From assembly GCA_031835245.1 (NCBI GenBank), contig JAVKOQ010000119.1, positions 99,020-163,019 of the forward strand: a stretch of 64,000 nucleotides of DNA, in the 5' to 3' direction. The notes under the pieces were generated by a model. That model was not told where the DNA came from and ran no database searches. It was given only the letters and a program-made list of their open reading frames with translations. Below, piece by piece: positions 1 through 10,459 of the stretch. Source of the DNA: Balamuthia mandrillaris. Lineage: Eukaryota > Discosea > Longamoebia > Balamuthiidae. Position numbers and translations under genes: made by a program. The stretch's first letter is position 1, and every line of letters begins with the position of its first letter.

Positions 1-575
1 TCAATTTGCGAGAAGAAAGCTTGGCTCGAGTCTTTCACTCTGCACCCATTCTGACTGGTCTATCTCCTAGAAAGAGGAAGAAACCCAAGAAAACGTTGAG
101 CAGAACAAAACAAAAACACAACAAGCAACAACGAGACAAGGAGAACAATCCCAACTCTCCACCCAGAAAGGTCGACAGTAAGGTACAGCTGTTGAAGGGT
201 CTGAGACTGCGTGAAGAAAAAGGAGGTGGCGCAGTCGAGTATCCTGCTGATGAGTTGAGCCTGTTGGAGTTTGTGTATCTGTTGGAGCAGGAGATAATTG
301 CAGAGGAGGAGCTTGAAGAAACGTGCAAAGACCACGAGGAACTGCAGCGGCAAAGGCAACAGCTTCGAGATCGTGGCATATGGGAAAGGAGCCCCTCCGC
401 CAACTCTTTGACAACAACCAGACAGTACGACGACAACGGATATGGTGGCGATGATGGCACGGAGGAGGAGAATGCTGTCCATTCATTGGAGGAATGCACG
501 ACTGTTGGCCAAGCCCCCGTTGCTATCTGCATGGACAGCATGCTGCTGGTCTCAACGCCTCTTCAAAGAGTTTAA
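1..575 (+). CDS. unknown basic protein, 3' part only
   Basis: An open frame enters from the left edge and ends at the TAA of 573-575, so only the C-terminal part (about 190 residues) is visible. The first third is very Lys/Arg/Gln-rich (runs such as KRKKPKK and KQQRDKENN), which would suit a nuclear or nucleic-acid-binding tail. The middle is acidic and Glu-rich (EQEIIAEEELEE) and probably helical. A possible splice acceptor (ctcctag, near base 70) lies inside the frame, so the first 70 bases may be intron. No domain was recognised and no function is proposed. Confidence 0.45.
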   Translation, partial: NLREESLARVFHSAPILTGLSPRKRKKPKKTLSRTKQKHNKQQRDKENNPNSPPRKVDSKVQLLKGLRLREEKGGGAVEYPADELSLLEFVYLLEQEIIAEEELEETCKDHEELQRQRQQLRDRGIWERSPSANSLTTTRQYDDNGYGGDDGTEEENAVHSLEECTTVGQAPVAICMDSMLLVSTPLQRV

Positions 576-641
576 ATATTTCTGCTATTGTGTGTTTGTT
601 TTTGCAGCTGTACATTAGTTTCAAGTGTAGATACACCGTTT

Positions 642-644
<3 letters not shown>

Positions 645-681
<37 letters not shown>
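645..681. repeat. (CT)n microsatellite
   Basis: About 37 bases of pure CT lie between the end of the unknown + strand gene and the end of GINS3 on the - strand. It is in the convergent 3' region, not in an intron. Confidence 0.9.
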
Positions 682-682
<1 letters not shown>

Positions 683-687
<5 letters not shown>

Positions 688-1337
688 ATCCTCGCTTGCG
701 TTTGCTGCCAGCCAAAGATGGTCCCACACTAGAAGAAGGAACAGAGGCAGTGATCTTCTCCTCTCCTCTGTTCTTCCAGTGATTATGTTGAGCAGCCGTT
801 CTATATGCACGGTAGTAGAGATCCTTTTCAAACTTGACGAGGGTGGAGAGGAAGGCCGGGTCTTCCTTGCTCCAGTGAACTGCTTTGTCGATGATCGGCA
901 GGAAACGTGCGCCAAATGTCTCAACCATAGCTTCACAAACTTCCGAAGGATTTCTTCCTTCCACTCTTGCAAGTCTTAGTTTTGTAGATGGAGATTAGTT
1001 TTTTTAGAAGAAGAAATGGAGCACCGAGAAAAAGAAAAAAGAGAAAATATAGAAAAAAAAACAATAACAAAGCAACCACTTACAAGCTTGCAACCTTCAG
1101 GCCGAGTTCATAGTAGTGCGGACTGATGCGTTGCAATTGTGTGGAGCTATTATGGGCGACCTTGAGCGCCTTTGGCAGCTCCATTTGAACGTAACCTTCC
1201 GTCATGAGCTCCTCCACCAGCCAAAAGGGCATGTCCTGCACGTCCCCCTCCTCCGCAACCCCCATGTCGCACAGCAGCTTCACGGCCACGCGCTCTTCCT
1301 CCGCCAGTATGGCCTCCAGAGAAAAATAGTCCGACAT
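683..1337 (-). CDS. GINS3: GINS complex subunit 3 (Psf3)
   Basis: This is a subunit of the GINS tetramer, part of the CMG replicative helicase in the nucleus. Two exons, 1337-1084 and 974-683, give 181 residues (human 216, yeast 194). The donor is GTAAGT, and the phase-2 join restores the frame. The N-terminus reads MSDYFSLEAILAEEERV, the family's usual opening, followed by PFWLVEELMTEGYVQMELP. The C-terminal half carries SPHYYELG and FGARFLPIIDKA, also typical of Psf3. The ATG at 1337 was chosen because the frame upstream of it has no other ATG and the family opening starts here. The last 30 residues are a Ser/Lys-rich tail. The gene lies tail to head upstream of the GH13 gene on the same strand. 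Confidence 0.9.
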
Positions 1338-1536
1338 GTGCTTCTTCTGCTTCCTCCTCCTCCTTCCCTCCTCCTCCTCTATATCCTTCTTTTCGCCTTT
1401 CTTTCTGGCCTCCACCGAGGCGAGTCTCTCCCTCCTATATTTTCCTCTCTTTTTCGGTTGAGAATTTTGGCGGGAAAAACCTGTCTACAAAAATTCCCAC
1501 AGCACTTTTTTCCTCCCTAACGCATCGTCACAATAA

Positions 1537-4514
1537 TCATTGCGGAACAAGAAGAAGGAGAGAGTAAGGGCCTACGGACAAGACGCCCATGTTGCAGTGG
1601 TGGGTGGGGTCCCAAGCGGCGTGCACTTCAGTGCCGCCGATGTTCCCAAAATCGTGGCAGTAGCCCTTCCAGTCGCTGTTGAAGAGGACGGCCCAAGCGC
1701 CCGCTGTCGGCATGCGCACGTTGTACTGGTCCCATTCTCCGTCTCCAAAGTTAGCCACAACTACCACGTCGTTTGCATCGCCCTTGTTAGTCTTGTCGTC
1801 GTAGCGATGGTACACCATCACCCTAGGTTCCATTAGAGTAAGAGAAAACGGGAGAAGCGGGAGAGGTATTAGAGAAGAGGAACTACAAACCTGTTCTTGT
1901 CATCCCTTTGCAAAACGCGGATGCCAAGTCCCTTTAAAGCCGGCAATGATGTTCTCCAGCGTATTAAATCCCGATAGAGGCGTAGTATACCCCTTCTCAT
2001 CGTTAATTCCATATGGCCTCGTTTGTTGGAATTGGTTTGGCTATGGGTCACTTGCCTTTTCCATTCGGCATCCTCTTGTTCGTCACCTTCCTGACGGTAA
2101 CATGCTTCTATTTCTGACCAACAAAAAGTGCGGCCGTTGCCTTGTGGATAATAGAAAGAGGTGCACTCGAACCATTCCTGGCCCATGAAGAGCATCGGAA
2201 TGGAAGGAGTGGTCAGCAGCACGCACGAAGCCAACAGAGTCTTCTTTCTTGCCAACCAGCCAGTTGGTTGTGCTCGAGAAATGCGCACAGGAAAGCGTTC
2301 ATAAGTAACCTTTGATAAAAAAAACCAATAAGTAAGGATGAGGCCTGCACCCAATAAAGAAGTTGGGCTCGCACCTTGTCATGATTCTCAATGTAGATAA
2401 TGCGCTGAAAGGAGGGACTGCAATCAGTGAACCGATGTTTGATCGTTTCCTCGACAACGTGTATAGGATACAAGAAACAAAGTGCATCTCGAATGGAGTT
2501 GTAAAATACTTCTTCCCACTGTGCGTCAAATCCCAGGCAACGCGCAGATCCATCCCGCACCACCTTGCTGTCATTCTGTAAGTCCTCCACCATTGAGAAG
2601 GCTCCCAACGAGGCTGCTGTCGCTGTTATCTTCTGTAGCAAAGTCCATCCATCCTCAATGTCGAACCCAGTTTTCTCCCAATGTGTGCGACGGATAGTTA
2701 CGCTACCATCCACCCGTATGCCATCCACCTAAATTCCAATAAAAACAAATGTCAAAAGGCTGAGAACTAGACAGGAATTCAAACTTGCCTTGTACTCGCT
2801 AATCCAATGGCTAACGTTGTCGAGAATCATTCGCCGGACGCCAGACAAACCAAAGTGTGGGCGAGGACCCCAAGGTGTGTGCCGAATGTCTCCTATAACG
2901 TCCGGTTTAGCCTCTTGTTCTTCTCCATCAGTGGAGGCGTCTCCCACTGCCCCCTTCAATTCCTGATTCTGGTCCATGTCTTCTTCTGAGGATTGCTGGT
3001 TGTGATCGTAGTAAAAGTAAGAAGCCGGGAGTAGATGACCAGCACTCAAGTGGTTATAGACGACATCTAGGATGACGCCCAATCCAAGCTGATGTGCAGT
3101 CTCCACGAAATCTGCAAAGTCTTCCGGTGTGCCATAGATTGGGCTCACCGCGAAGAGATGGCAAGGACCATAACCCCATTGCATCTCGATGCCATGTTCC
3201 TCGTTCACATAGCTTTCGTTCTCTTCCTCTTTGGTCGAATCCTCCCATTTACTCTTGTCGAAGGATGCCCGTTTAGTCCAAAGGTGAATAGGCATTAGCT
3301 CGATCATGTTGACTCCCAACGAACGGATCTTTGGCAAGAAGCGTTTTGCTCCTGCAAATGTTCCCTCCCTGGACAGGCTTCCAACATGAAGCTCATAGAT
3401 CACCATCTCATTCAAAGGTGGTCGCACGAAAGAGGAATGCTGTAGGTGATGGTGGTAGTGGGAACGCGGTGGTGGGGTCAAGACTGCGTTGAACACTCGA
3501 GAGCGAATGCGGCGGGCGTATGGGTCGGTCACCATTTCTCTCTGGTTGATGCGATACTTGTATTCATCCCCAGGTTTTGCGTAGGACAGATACACGCTCC
3601 ATAGTTCTCTATTATCGTCATCCGTATGGCTATGCATTCGGTTGATAGGATGGTCAGTAATGATGGTAGCCTCAAAAGAACAAACAAATAGCAATAACAG
3701 AGAGAGAGAGAGAGGGAGAGGAGGGAATAAGAAGAGAGAAGTCATCTTACAAGTATCTCCGGGCTGAAAAAAACGTATTCCAATACCCAAAGCTGCCCAC
3801 AAGCTCCACAGTATCAACTGGACGGCCTAACCACAACCTGAAGACAGCTCCTCCATGCTTGCTTCTTTCCTGTTTGACTCGAAACTAAGCACCAGGAATA
3901 AAGAACGGAGAGAAAAGACAAGCGAAGAAGAGAGGCTGGAGAAAAGAGAAGCGTACGCCAAGAGGAGCCTCCTCAGTGCAAAGTGTGGCGCCTCTATGGA
4001 AACGCGCGTGGCTCAATGCGCTACCAACAAGGTTGATGAGTTCAAAGCTACTTTTGCTGCGCGACCACTGACCAGTGGGAAGAGAAAGGGAGCAACGTAC
4101 TCAGTACAAGAAGCAGGTCGAGGAAGGGCGGCAAAGGAATAGTCACGAGTGCCTCCAAAGCGCAAACGCTTGTCCTCGTAAAACATGAACTCGACCGAAG
4201 TAGCCTCGGAGGGCACCGCATACTCCACCGTCCACAGCTGTCCTCTTTCCTTTCGATAAACCAGCGGCAAGTCTTCCACCTGCACGCCTCCTTGGTGAGC
4301 GCAAGTGGAAAAGACAACAACAAGGGGAGAGGGGACCACCAACGTTTGTCCAGTGGTTGAACCCAATGCGCAGCACGAGCCCACGTTTGGGGGCTTCCTC
4401 CTCGAGTGACCACGCCAGCGGCACAAAAGTGATTTGGCAGGTTTCGCCCGCCTGCAAGGGATAGGGCGCTATGGCCACCGCCGAATTGGCAAAGAACGCT
4501 GCGTGCTTGGACAT
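1537..4514 (-). CDS. GH13 alpha-glucan enzyme with N-terminal starch-binding module
   Basis: Seven exons are proposed: 4514-4340, 4290-4101, 3837-3751, 3670-2789, 2728-2375, 2309-1891 and 1822-1537, about 797 residues. The first two exons resemble a CBM25/CBM53 starch-binding module (GFNHWT, QLWTVEYAVP). The third has a CBM48-like VELVGSFGYWNTF. The catalytic barrel shows all four GH13 regions: DVVYNH; DGIRVD with the nucleophile Asp; the acid Glu in SMVEDLQ; and IENHD. A C-terminal all-beta region follows. It best resembles the GlgB/TreZ branch of GH13 (branching enzyme or trehalohydrolase type), but substrate and product cannot be told by eye. Two oddities: intron 4 has a GC donor (AAG|GCAAGT), and exon 3 joins exon 4 in frame only if the A7 run at 3767-3773 had one more base. 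Confidence 0.85.
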
Positions 4515-5109
4515 GTTTTCTCCTCTCCGCTCACGATACACAAAGAAAACAAGAAGAAAACAACAAGAAGGAGACCAGGCTACACTTGCACCACAACAAC
4601 CTGCAGCAAGCCCCTTCTCCTCCTCTTCCTGCTGCCTGCTTGCCCCGCGCTCTCTCCCGCTTCATTTTGCTTTCTTGGGAATTTCCGCGGAGTTGCCGTT
4701 TTGGGGAATGACTCCTCATTGATGGGGTATATTCACGACGACATGAAAAAATACGCTATCATTATCATTATATTTTCCTGTGTCGACGTGATCAGCAGGC
4801 CACCCGGAAGGAAGGGAAGAACCGGGAGAAAGCACGTTGCGATTAGAGGGAGAACGCGAAGGAAGGCCCCCTTCCCCCCCTCCCCTCTGCTGCTCTGCTT
4901 TTTGCCGCACAACTCATCACCATCGCCATCCACCCAAGGTAAGGAGCAGCAAACAACAAGTCAGGTTGGCCGCTTAAGCGGACGGCCTCCTTCTTCTGAG
5001 AAAAAGCTCTTCCTAATTGTTCTGCGAACAGTATATACCACGCATGCGCGCACACACTGAAGGCAGAACCCAACAAAAGCCATTCCTTTGTTAAACTAAA
5101 AACGGTTCC
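4515..5109. promoter_or_regulatory. divergent intergenic region, GH13 gene / SelO
   Basis: These 595 bases separate the ATG of the GH13 gene (-) from that of SelO (+), so both promoters should lie here. There are purine-rich and Ser/Pro-codon-like stretches but no clear TATA box. Open frames crossing it show no domain and no conserved start. No specific site is claimed. Confidence 0.4.
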
Positions 5110-5568
5110 ATGCAAGCGCCTTCACTAAGCATGGAAGAGGAGCGTGCTCTGCCGCTCCACAAGCACAAGTTGGTGGCGGAGGAGGACGCGAGGGTGGAAG
5201 AAGAGGAAGAAACAGGAGCGTCAGCGGACCCCGCCAGTCCCTTTCGCAGCCTCCCATTTGATAACTTGGCCATACGTTCCTTGCCCATCGATCCGGTTTT
5301 CAAGAACCACACGCGACAGGTTTCTCTCTTCTCTACCTCCTCCTTTCTTACACTAACAGCAAGGCACGCTTAGGTGCCGAATGCATGCTTTTCGTTGGTG
5401 AGGCCAACCCGAGTGGAACAACCGAGGCTGGTCGTGGCATCCACCTCCGCTCTTGCCCTCATAGGCTTTCCTGCAGAAGCCATAGAAGAGTATCCCGAGG
5501 AGATGGCAACCTATTTTTCTGGCAACAGGTAACTTGCTTCTCCAAAGTCGTGTTCAAAACGAGGGGAA

Positions 5569-5614
<46 letters not shown>

Positions 5615-7055
5615 GAAGAGAGAATAAGCCGAAAAAACATGTCAGTGCCGCCTATTGCTAACACCAAGCTTCTCAACAGAGTCTTGAAGGGAGCGAGGCC
5701 AGCAGCACACTGTTATTGTGGCCACCAATTTGGATACTTTTCAGGTCAGTTGGGAGATGGGGCGACCATGTATCTCGGCGAGATAGTCAATCACAAGGGA
5801 GAGCGATGGGAGATCCAGTTTAAAGGGGCTGGTAAGACTCCTTACTCTCGCACTGCTGATGGTAGAAAAGTCCTTCGCTCCTCTTTGCGAGAATTCTTAT
5901 GCAGTGAGGTTTGGATCTTCTCCCTCTCTCTTCTCCCTAGCCCATCTCTTCTCACTCTTTTCTCTCCTCTTATTTTTGTTTGTAGATATAAGCTAACACC
6001 TACAATGAAACAGGCAATCCATCACTTGGGCATCCCAACAACAAGAGCTGGCACCTGTGTCACCTCGTCCTCTTGGGTCAAACGGGACATTTTTTATAAT
6101 GGCAACCCGAAAGACGAGCGCTGCACAATCATCCTTCGGATAGCCCCCACTTTTCTGCGCTTCGGCAGCTTTGAGATCTTCAAGGGCACCGACGAGTATA
6201 CTGGAAGAACCGGACCAAGCGAAGGTAATAAGGCTATCCTGTTGCAACTCCTGCATTACACCATACGTACCTTCTACCCCGAAATATGGAGTAAGTACCA
6301 CGCTCCTCCCGACCAAGACAAGGTCAACATGGAGAGAGAGCATGATGCAGATGTGGAAAATACTTTTATCAACGAGGAGATGTATCTTGAATTCTACCAG
6401 GAGGTGGTACTGCGCACAGCTCGACTGGTAGCGGCGTGGCAGTGCGTTGGTTGGTGCCATGGAGTGCTTAATACCGACAACATGAGCATTTTGGGACTTA
6501 CCATCGATTATGGTCCATTTGGTTTCATGGAAAGCTTTGACCCTCATTACATTTGCAATGGCTCTGATAATGAAGGCCGGTACTCTTATGAGGTTTGTTT
6601 TCTAGTCTTGTTTTTTTTTTGTTCGTTTTGAGGGTTGTTATCCTAATGATTCTTCCATCTTCCCTTGAACAGAACCAACCAGAAATGTGTCACTGGAATT
6701 GTTTAAAACTGGCAGAGGCATTGGAAATGGTTCTTCCTCTCGCGAAGTCTAAACCCCTTCTGGAGAACACTTTTATGACTGAATTCCGTCGTGCATACCA
6801 TGAAAAGATGAGACAAAAAGTATATTTTTTTCTAAGATTTATGCAGTACATGGTCACCTTTTGTAATGACTCTCTCTCTCTCCCTCTCAGCTTGGATTGT
6901 TAAACAAGGATTGGCCAGGGGATACCGAGTTGATCAAGTCCTTGCTCGACACAATGCACGAGACAGGCGCGGATTGGACCAACACCCTCCGGTCTCTGGC
7001 TCGTATTTCTATTCCCAAGCCTTCACAAGCCACAAAATATACCCCTAAGGTTTGC

Positions 7056-7097
<42 letters not shown>

Positions 7098-7849
7098 ACT
7101 TGTTTCATGTTTTAAAGGTTTTTCAATTCACTCACTGCAGGAACCACAAGAGGAAAAGGAGAAAGAAGCAGAGGAGGTCGAAGGAGAGGAGGAAGACCAA
7201 GAAATAGAAGACCTGATACAATATCTCTACACCCAAATGCTCAGTGCCTCCCAATTGAAAAAGAGAGAGGCTCCCTCTATCCCGATCGACAAATTGAAAG
7301 GCCTGCTGCGGATCGCTCAACAAGACCCTCGCATGTTAGCTCTATTCGGGCTTCAGAATCCCGCTATGTTGCTCACTGAATGGGAGAAATGGAAGAAAGC
7401 CAAACTGCTTGAAGACTTGACTCCTGAAAAGAAGAGAAAGCGTGACGCTCATCTTTGGCGGAAATGGTTGCGCTCTTACAAACATCGTCTGTCCATGGAA
7501 GCACAGAGCGATGATGGTACGTCTTTTCGCTCTATTATCATGGGTTTGTATTCTCTGATGCTACCCTCATTTTTTTGTTTTTACTTTAGAAGTTGAAGAG
7601 CTGAATAAGAAACGCGTATCCGTAATGAACCTGAGTAATCCAAAGTACATCCTGCGAAACTGGATAGCCCAACGAGCTATCGAAGCAGCTGAAGAGGGCA
7701 ATTATGACGAAGCTAAACACCTGCTTCGTATATTGGAAGATCCTTACGCTCAACAACCCATTACAGACGAATTGGCTGAGCAGGATGGCCGACACTACGG
7801 TCGTTCTGCGCCAGAAGAGCTTGACATTTGTGTTACCTGATCTTCATAA
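5110..7849 (+). CDS. SELENOO: selenoprotein O, protein adenylyltransferase (Sec codon TGA)
   Basis: SelO is a pseudokinase-fold enzyme that transfers AMP to Ser/Thr/Tyr of proteins and is usually mitochondrial. Eight exons (5110-5319, 5374-5528, 5680-5908, 6014-6592, 6673-6819, 6891-7049, 7141-7516, 7590-7849) join in frame to 704 residues (human 669). Landmarks are FDNLAIRSLPID, FSGN, HCYCGHQFGYFSGQLGDGA, FKGAGKTPYSR, RSSLREFLCSE, LGIPTTRAG, and the active loop HGVLNTDNMSILGLTIDYG. The reading ends C-V-T-TGA-S-S-TAA, the same CVTUSS ending as animal SelO, so TGA at 7838 is read as selenocysteine (residue 702) and the true stop is TAA at 7847. An acidic Lys/Glu-rich insert lies near residues 495-520. 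Intron 2 carries a (GA)n tract and intron 6 a (CT)n tract. If Sec is not inserted, the protein would end four residues early. Confidence 0.93.
7838..7840 (+). other. in-frame TGA selenocysteine codon of SelO
   Basis: The codons are TGT GTT ACC TGA TCT TCA TAA, giving C-V-T-U-S-S-stop. This matches the conserved redox motif CxxU and the two final Ser of animal SelO. A chance UGA stop followed by exactly two Ser codons and TAA in the right place is unlikely. Confidence 0.88.
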
Positions 7850-7901
7850 GCACCTCCTTTTTCCATTTAACTTGGCCTCTGCTCTTTGTTCTACGTGCGT
7901 T

Positions 7902-7904
<3 letters not shown>

Positions 7905-7934
<30 letters not shown>

Positions 7935-7964
7935 AACCTCTCTCTCTCTCTCTCTCTCTAACCT

Positions 7965-8022
<58 letters not shown>
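7905..8022. repeat. interrupted (CT)n microsatellite
   Basis: About 118 bases of CT repeats, broken by short AAC and CC interruptions, lie in the 3' flank of SelO. The convergent phosphatase gene ends at 8379. The rest of 7850-8378 holds no gene. Confidence 0.9.
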
Positions 8023-8023
<1 letters not shown>

Positions 8024-8069
8024 CACAATAACAGAAGATAAAGGGCAGAGAAGGAGGTGCTGATGGATA

Positions 8070-8156
8070 ATTCTTCCGGACAATAGTGGAAGGATGGAAG
8101 CCTGCATGAAGAGCCAACCCCAAAGCTCCTAATTGCTGGAGACGGGTTGTGTCTCT
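8070..8156 (+). other. candidate SECIS region in the SelO 3' UTR
   Basis: A SECIS stem-loop is expected in the 3' UTR of a eukaryotic Sec gene. Two hairpins are visible. The first has 8-bp arms, 8070-8077 with 8088-8095. The second starts at ATGA (8106-8109); 12 bases later an A-rich bulge (8121-8125) sits between the stems AACCC/GGGTT (8116-8120, 8144-8148) and CTCC/GGAG. That spacing and bulge are like a form II SECIS. However, the 3' strand opposite ATGA lacks the canonical GA, so neither hairpin is a proven SECIS. Confidence 0.25.
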
Positions 8157-8378
8157 TTGTCGCCTTTTTTGTTTTTTCTTTGCATTGCAGAGAAAAGCAC
8201 AACAGCTGACAACAGAGAGAGGCTCTGACAGCTCTATTTTGGAGTTGCTTCCTTCCATCCATTCATCCACTTTTAGCTGTTGCTAAGCGGATGAATGGGA
8301 TTTCACTAACATCTGCAGAAAGAGCAAGAAGACGTATGTAAATAAATAGACTTTATGTTCATAACGTCAAACATGAAA

Positions 8379-8631
8379 CTAGGCCCAATAGTTATAAGCG
8401 AAGCCTTCGTAGTCCAGCTCATCCAAGTTAGTGAGCGGCTTGCCACTACCAAAGACCTTTGCTTCGTAGGCGAGCAGCTGCTGCATGAATCCGTGGTTGG
8501 GGCAAATGACTTGCCGCCTCGTCTTCACGTGCTGATAGGCTTCCTTCAGAGTCCATCGGTGTGCTCTCATCAAGTAGGCCAGTGTGATTGTGGTGGACCT
8601 GCTCACTCCTTTGTCCTTCCCTCATCAGCAC

Positions 8632-8679
<48 letters not shown>

Positions 8680-8815
8680 GGTTGTACCAGCGTGGCAGTG
8701 AATGAGCACCCGATGAGACTGTTTACGAGCGTCCTCTGCTTCAACAATTTAGGAGAGCTAAGCGAGAAGAGATAGAGATAGAGAGAGAGAGAGAGAGAGA
8801 TACAGAGAGAGAGAG

Positions 8816-8874
<59 letters not shown>

Positions 8875-10121
8875 GAGAGACAGAGACAGACAGAGAGAGA
8901 CAGAGAGAGAGACAGAGAGAGACAGAGAGAGACAGAGAGACAGAGAGACAGAGAGACAGAGAGAGACAGAGAGAAGAGGAGACGTCAAACCAATGAACTG
9001 GAAGGAAGTATCAAAGTGACTGGCAATATCCACCATTGGGATGTCTTCCACTCGGACATGTAGGTGCCTTAGCTTCTTACGGTATGCAGCAACAGAGTCA
9101 GCAGCGTCCTCCTCTTCTTGTTGAAAGAGAGAACCACCAGTACAGTTGACCACACAACGAATATCCCAGTGAGCAAGAGCGACAATATTATGGGCACTAT
9201 CCCAGTCTCCCAAGAACAGAAAGTCATCGTAAACCATGGATGGCCAACTTGAAGGAACGTTCCCGATGCTTGCATCTGCATCACCATGTTGGGAAGAGGA
9301 GGAGGTGGTGGTGGTGGTGCACAGGAAAGGAAACTGTTTGGCGAATGCTGCCAAGCCCTCCTTCATGAGGTAGATCGTTTTGAGGTCGTGTTCATGCTTG
9401 TGCCGCTTCAGCACCTCCACAAAGCGACGCATTACACCTTCAGCCTCCGCCGTCTCGATCTCTTCTTCCTCTTCCTGCCCGACCTTCTCGTTGCTCTGTT
9501 TTTCAAGATCTGATGTTGGAGGAAAGTCACTGACGAGGAGGACGCAGTCCATCGACCTCTCTCCGAACTTTGTGACAAAGGCTTGCCATAGCTGAACGTC
9601 CCAATCGTCTTCTTCTCCTTCTTCCTCTTGCTCTTGCTCTTCCTCTTCTTCCTGCTCCTTCCTTTCTTCTGTCTCCTCTTCCTCTTCGTCTTCTTCTTCT
9701 GTCTCCTGAACTGCTGTCGAGAGAGAAGAACTTGGAGTGCGGATGGGAGGAGGCAAGGCAAACGGCACTGAAGCAGTGAGGTGCAGCTCTGCAAAGGCAC
9801 TCTGTGGTCGTACGTCTATCACACACAACCTGTTTGTTGTTGTCGTTGTTGCTGTTAACCGACAAGTGGGAGGGGACGGCAGAGGCCTGCATACCCAAAC
9901 AAGCTACAGCTCAACAGGTTATAGGTCTGCAAGGCGGAGAGCTCTTTCACTTCCAGGCCGCTTTCTGCAGCCTTTTGCTTCTTTGTGTAATAGGAGCTGT
10001 TGCCGCGCACCCCTCCTTTCCCTTTTCTTCTTCTTGCCTTGGCTTTGCTTGCCTTTTTGCCTGGCGGGGCCTCGCCTCCTCCTCCTCTTTTGTTGGCTGC
10101 TTTGCCCTCTCCTCTTTGCAT
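8379..10121 (-). CDS. MKP-like dual-specificity phosphatase with rhodanese domain
   Basis: Four exons (10121-9895, 9829-8991, 8735-8688, 8608-8379) give 447 residues. After a basic Lys/Gly-rich N-terminus comes a rhodanese/CDC25-like fold that opens VIDVRPQSAFAEL and carries a long Glu-rich insert. The dual-specificity phosphatase domain follows: MVYDDFLFLGDWDSA, HVRVEDIP, and the signature HCHAGVSRS rebuilt across the exon 3/4 junction, with nucleophile Cys369 and Arg present. Rhodanese plus DSP is the layout of MAP-kinase phosphatases, so removal of phosphate from Thr/Tyr of a MAP kinase is likely but not shown. The ATG at 10121 is the first in a frame whose further upstream part has no ATG. 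Intron 2 contains a 200-base GA/GACA repeat. Confidence 0.87.
8764..8975. repeat. (GA)n / GACAGA repeat in phosphatase intron 2
   Basis: About 210 bases of GA repeats grade into GAGACAGA units. The whole tract is inside the intron between exons ending at 8991 and starting at 8735, and is pyrimidine-rich on the coding strand. Confidence 0.9.
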
Positions 10122-10459
10122 TTTACTTTCTTTTTTATTTCGTTTGCTCGAAGATGGCACCTAGGCTCCCTCGTGAACCAAGTCTTGGTTGCACGCTGGG
10201 CCTGCGACTTGCACTCTTGTGATGAAGAAAAGCTGCACCACCACAAAAGTTTTATATTCAAAAAGTTGGGGTAACCTCAGGCAGAGCTCCCTGTGAGCCG
10301 TCAGCCTCCTCATCACCGAGCTCCTTCATACTTAAACTGGCAGATGAGGATGCTGTTTCCTCAGATCCCAGCGTACTGCTGCTGCTATTCCCGAAGTGGT
10401 TGGCCTTGGAGCCTTCTGTTGCGAGCCATGGTTGTAAGCGAAATGGTGTGAGAGTAAAT
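10122..10459. other. intergenic, phosphatase start / Frizzled-like gene end
   Basis: These 338 bases lie between the proposed ATG of the phosphatase and the stop of the Frizzled-like gene, both on the - strand. An open frame continues through part of it but shows no domain. It may contain 5' UTR. Nothing else is seen. Confidence 0.4.

Noticed and set aside
3746-3775. A 23-base intron ending TTTTTTTCAG inside GH13 exon 3
   Set aside because: It would restore the frame but is far shorter than any other intron here; a homopolymer length error is simpler.
8106-8156. Calling the second 3' UTR hairpin of SelO a confirmed SECIS
   Set aside because: Spacing and bulge are right, but the 3' strand lacks the GA needed for the tandem G-A pairs. 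It is left as a candidate only.
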